Assembly (NCBI GenBank): GCA_012295275.1
Contig: CM022673.1
Span: 11,643,288-11,705,287 of the forward strand
Direction of reading: 5' to 3'
Source of the DNA: Chrysomallon squamiferum
Lineage: Eukaryota; Mollusca; Gastropoda; Neomphalida; Peltospiridae
DNA length: 62,000 bases
Part shown: piece by piece, positions 57,788 through 62,000 of the stretch
Layout: the number at the start of each line of letters is the position of its first letter
Position numbering within the stretch: the stretch's first letter is position 1
Translations under genes and position numbers: made by a program
Notes under the pieces: generated by a model
What the model was told of the DNA's origin: nothing
What the model saw: only the letters and a program-made list of their open reading frames with translations
Databases searched by the model: none

Positions 57788-60700
57788 TCAGCTGTCTGCT
57801 GATGGGATTTCTGTTGATGTGACTTGCTGTTCTGCCACTGCCGATGCTGTTGTTGTTTCAGTGTCGTACAGAGCACTGACTGCATCACCACACACATTGA
57901 CTAAACACTGACACTGAATAGAGAAAAAAAATATATATATACACACAAACACACACACACATGCATATATACATTCATATTTTTTATTTATTTATTTATA
58001 TTACTATATTATCTTCATCTCTTTATCTGCCATAAATTTTGTGAGAATGATGTTGAATATTAACATATTTTAATAACTCTCATTTCAGTTGAAATACCAA
58101 ATAATGACAAAAGGCAGAATTTTAATTTTTTTTTCTTTTCTATGGAAATGGAAGTTTGTGAAAGGCAATACCGAAATTCATGTTCATTTTAATGGAAATG
58201 GAGGTTCTAGAGGTTTAAAAATTAAGACTGATAAAACGAACCTGATTTTTGTTGGCATTGCTGAACACAACACACTGAGTCATTCTGTAGGCAACCAAAG
58301 CATTTCCACCCAGAGAAGTGACATTTCCACGAACCACTGCGAGAATTTCAGCTATAAAACGCTGCATCAGTCCACCCATACCACCTTCCTGCAGAGAAGA
58401 AAAAGAAAAAAGAAACCTTTAAAAAATTTAAATGAAGAAAATATGGAATAATAATAATAATAAAACGATAATAAATAAATAAGTAAAATATAATAAATAA
58501 ATAAATAAATAATCAAAAGAAAATAAGAGTATTATTAAAGAAAGATGAAAGGCAGACTCCTTATACTGTTATATTTATTGTTGTGCTTTTATTATTATTA
58601 TTATTATTAGCATATGTTTTAATCTGGTAACTGATAAAACAATCACTTGGAAGAAAACAAAATGTTGATGCTATTTGTTAGAATTATTACATTTAACAGA
58701 TAAACAAAATAACAACTTAAGAATAATAAAAGTGAAAACACTATATAATGATATATAGAAAAATGTATAAAATTGAAAAGAAAATTCTCTACTTTAAAAA
58801 TGTATTTGACTTGTTTGCAAGAATTATAACAAATACTATAAAAAAAACAAAAGTCAGCTTACCTCTCTCAGTGATGTGCTTTCTCGGATAAAGAAGAAAT
58901 TGTAATTTCCCAGATATTTTTCAACTCTGCCACCTGTCACTGAAGGATGGAGAGACAACTCTACACCAAATCCTAACTGTGGAAGAATTTTCTGAAAAAG
59001 AGTTAAAAAATAAACACATCTAAACAAGAATTTTAAAATTTATTAAGGAATATTTTATTTGATTCCAATGTTCATGGGTTTTTAAATTAAAAACTTTTTT
59101 TTTGAAAATTGTGCAACATTCTAAAGTATGGACTCTGGTTTACATGGCTACTTTTTTCATTTGCTTTTTTGCCCCCTTTTCTTCCTTTTATTTTAAATGT
59201 TTAGGTGCACTTTGAAGATAAAAGGAATAAATGTCTTGTTTAATATGTGTAAAACAAACAAAAAAAATACTAGAAACCCCAAAACAAAAATGTTTATATA
59301 TTTTTTTATTAATTTATGACTGATTCCCTTATTACTGATGATTTTGTGGCCAGATTAACATTGTTGTTGTTGTTGTTGTTGATGATGATAACATTAATTT
59401 TGTAATTTAAACTGATTACAAATATTTACCTGAGCAGTCTGCAATGCTGTTGTCTTTGTTTCAGGCCTTGCAGTCTGTCTAACTGATAAAATATTTTTAA
59501 AAATTAAAAATTAAAAATAACAGTAACATGCAATTGTGAATCCATTCCTCCAGTATATTTATGATTAATAATATACAAACTGTGTATTAATTATTAGTAG
59601 TATACGATCATTTTGTCATAATTTTTCACACAAACTATGTATTAATTATAGCTACTATTTGATAATTTTATCATATATATTAATGATAGATTCAATGTGA
59701 TGATTTTATTATCATTTTCCCACAAATTAGGCATTATTTTTAAGTACAATCATTGTATTAATGTCATCATTTAACATAATATTGTAAATTCATCACTACA
59801 TTAAAACTTTAAGATGATTTGTATATTTTATGTGATGGATTTAATTAGGGCAGTTGGAATTAACTGGAACTCTATGTGACAGTGATAAAAAATACCTTTA
59901 CTAGAAATAGATGGAGATCGATCAAAATCCATTGGAAACATCAGATCATCTGAGTCAGCCTCTAAAAAAAGAAAAGAAAGAAAGAAATTAATATAATATA
60001 TATATAGATAAGAAAAAAGAATAATAAATAAATAAAAGTTTAAATAATAATAAATAAAAGTTTTAATAAATAAAATAATTTATAATAATAATAATAATAA
60101 TAATAATAATTTTAATAATAAAATAATAATACATAATATAATATACAAAATGTGCAATATATTTTCTTCAAACATTTTGTCAAAATATGTCACTCGATAT
60201 ACATTTCAACAATTATTTGGGATCTTATTAATTTAAACAGCACAGACAGTTTTTTCCTAAGTAAATTACTTCTGTTACTTTAGTAACATAAATTATTACC
60301 TTACTCTATGATTATTAATAAACTGCAATTTTAAATGGTAAAAAAAAAACTACTTGTCATTCTTCTTATAATTTTTTGTATAAATATCCGAAAACATATA
60401 AGACACTAACTTGTTCTTGTAGGTGCTTTGATGGAAGGTAACTGTAGCAATGTAGTTGTCATTGGCGATGTATCTGCAAGTCGGAGACAACATCCTGTCA
60501 CTGAAATCTGTAATCACAACAAATATACATAAAATCTCCAAAAAAAAATTAACCCTGGCAAATTCTAACTGCTTTTATCTCTGTTGTCTTTATGCATAAT
60601 GTAGCAATTTAACTATAGATTATGAAACAGCCATGTTTTTGGTTAAATATAACATTATTCACTTTAGATGATGCACTTTGTTTCATGAACTTATGTTTTT

Positions 60701-61461
60701 ATTTTAATGACAAAAGGTAAGAATAAAATTTTCAAATTAATTTGCTCTCACTCCATTTTTAGTCTACTGTGGAATGGTGTCATAAATATTGTTTAAGATC
60801 ATGTAAATAATGAGAAAGGAAACTGAACTTCTGTCATTCCCTAGACTAATTGTTTTTAGTCAGCAGCAAGGAAAATTTTAAAGGTACCTTCCCTTTAAAG
60901 TGGAAAGTTCCTACAAGATTGTTTGATAAACTTATTACTGGAGTTGTCTGTATCAGGATGTTTAATAACAGCTCAACATATTTTAATGTTAGTAGGTTTG
61001 TCAATATAATACTTTAATATTAAGATTATTTCTTAGTCAGCTTTGCTGTCATACCATGGATCAAAAACAGTTAACAAAAGAACCATTTATTAAAATGTAC
61101 AACAATTACAAACAAGAAATTGTGTTCTTAGTTCAAATGTAAAAATAAATAAAATACAGGGCCATTGTAATGTCCTTGTCTGTGGCCATGCTGAAATTTA
61201 AAAATTCAAAAACAAATATATTTAAAAATTGAAGAATTCTTTTCTCTTATCATTTTTAACAGATGAGTTCTATCATGCATAATTCAGAAGTTATATATAT
61301 TTAAAACTGCACAAGAACTTTTATATTTGACCCTGTATTTTTTTAAGACAAAACAAATATTAAAAAGCTACCTGCAGCTCATCTTCGTCAGGAATCTCTA
61401 CAATGAAATCCACTTCCGTCAAACAACATGGAGTCATTTTGCGTAATTTGAAAAAGATTTT
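57788..61461 (-). CDS. C2CD5: C2CD5 orthologue, C-terminal seven coding exons (5' part beyond the right edge)
   Basis: Exons 61372-61461, 60411-60507, 59896-59961, 59430-59482, 58863-58991, 58242-58388 and 57788-57913 (stop TGA) join in frame to 235 residues. C2CD5 (CDP138) is a calcium- and lipid-binding C2 protein acting in insulin-stimulated GLUT4 vesicle fusion; the C2 domain itself is not in this window. Recognition rests on FFKLRKMTPCCL (human YFKLRSMIPCCL), YLGNYNFFFIRESTSLRE (human YLGIINMFFIRETTSLRE), the MGGLMQRFIAEILAVVRGNV run with SLGGNALVAYRMTQCV (human ALGGNAVVSYIMKQCV), and NKNQ then CLVNVCGDAV (human CLINVSGDAV). The middle exons (59430-59961) encode a poorly conserved Asp/Ser/Thr-rich linker. 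It converges on RHNO1. Confidence 0.93.
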
Positions 61462-62000
61462 CTAGGAAAAATGAAACAAACAGCAGAATAAATATTTAAA
61501 TATTTGTGTGTTAATCAGCCTGATCTATCTGGGATGAAAACACTAACAAAATGTAATTTAATTAAAATTATTGTGAAACCATTACAATTTCTATTACAAA
61601 TAAATTTGACCACTTTTGCTCCTACTACTACTGGTATAACTACTTCTGCTACCCTATACACACTGCTGCTAGAAGTAACAAAACTGAATGAGATGGACAG
61701 ACACAAAATAAAAATTCACTTAACATATTATATAACATGATAAATATAATAAAGTTTGAGACATTTTAAAAAATTTTAGATATTTTAAATATGTATTCAG
61801 TAAAACATGTTAAAATAAAAATTTTATGAAAAAATGAGAAAAACATAATTTTACATGAGACATTTTTTTTTTAAAATTAACATTCAGTGCATTAAAAAAA
61901 GATAATTAGCATTACATTTCAGATATTTTAAATATATATTCATTCCCATTTTATATAAAAACCCTTCAAAAAAAAAAAAAAAAAAAAACAGAAACAAAGC
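61462..62000 (-). other. C2CD5: C2CD5 intron reaching the window edge
   Basis: Sequence upstream of the acceptor TTTCCTAG at 61462-61469. The plus-strand ORF at 61504-61740 has no exon-like features. No further exon seen. Confidence 0.6.

Noticed and set aside
61504-61740. 78-residue plus-strand ORF
   Set aside because: Lies in a C2CD5 intron, Thr-rich from ACT repeats, with no partner exon or motif.

Overview
The window is nuclear DNA of an animal. It is very AT-rich, full of microsatellites, and its genes are split into short exons by AT-rich introns with GT..AG ends. Decayed interspersed repeats at about 4635-5075, 9460-9530 and 17440-17500 resemble, from memory, a tRNA-related repeat common in molluscs. 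The copies of GAGTTATTTCCCT fit the same group. A mollusc is therefore the best guess, but the species is not determined.

Layout. (1) Positions 1-43996, minus strand: 36 exons of a LOXHD1 orthologue, a protein made of tandem PLAT domains. The 3' end lies beyond the left edge. Every splice phase fits, giving one open frame of 5,735 nt (1,911 codons plus 2 nt). The domains match human LOXHD1 PLAT 1-12 one for one, and one extra, degenerate PLAT lies at the N-terminus. (2) Positions 28226-31214, plus strand: a separate gene nested antisense in a 14.3-kb LOXHD1 intron. It encodes a 792-residue secreted coiled-coil glycoprotein with an unrecognised four-cysteine C-terminal module, and degenerate tandem satellites flank it on both sides. 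(3) Positions 44.0-47.6 kb: an intergenic stretch with a promoter-like CpG-bearing patch, a doubtful small two-exon ORF and a mariner-transposase remnant. (4) Positions 47608-52370 (noncoding exon 1 probably from 52950), minus strand: FOXM1, a cell-cycle forkhead factor of 904 residues. (5) Positions 54659-55951, plus strand: RHNO1, the 9-1-1 checkpoint clamp partner, of 306 residues and with a GC-AG intron. (6) Positions 57788-61461, minus strand: the last seven coding exons of C2CD5, which continues beyond the right edge.

FOXM1 and RHNO1 stand head to head across a shared promoter at about 53.05-53.25 kb. Human FOXM1/RHNO1 has the same arrangement, so the pairing of a G2/M transcription factor with a replication-stress and mitotic repair factor looks ancient. 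RHNO1 and C2CD5 converge. FOXM1 and LOXHD1 are in tandem, with no evident functional link.

No rRNA, functional tRNA, CRISPR array or bacterial-type feature was seen.
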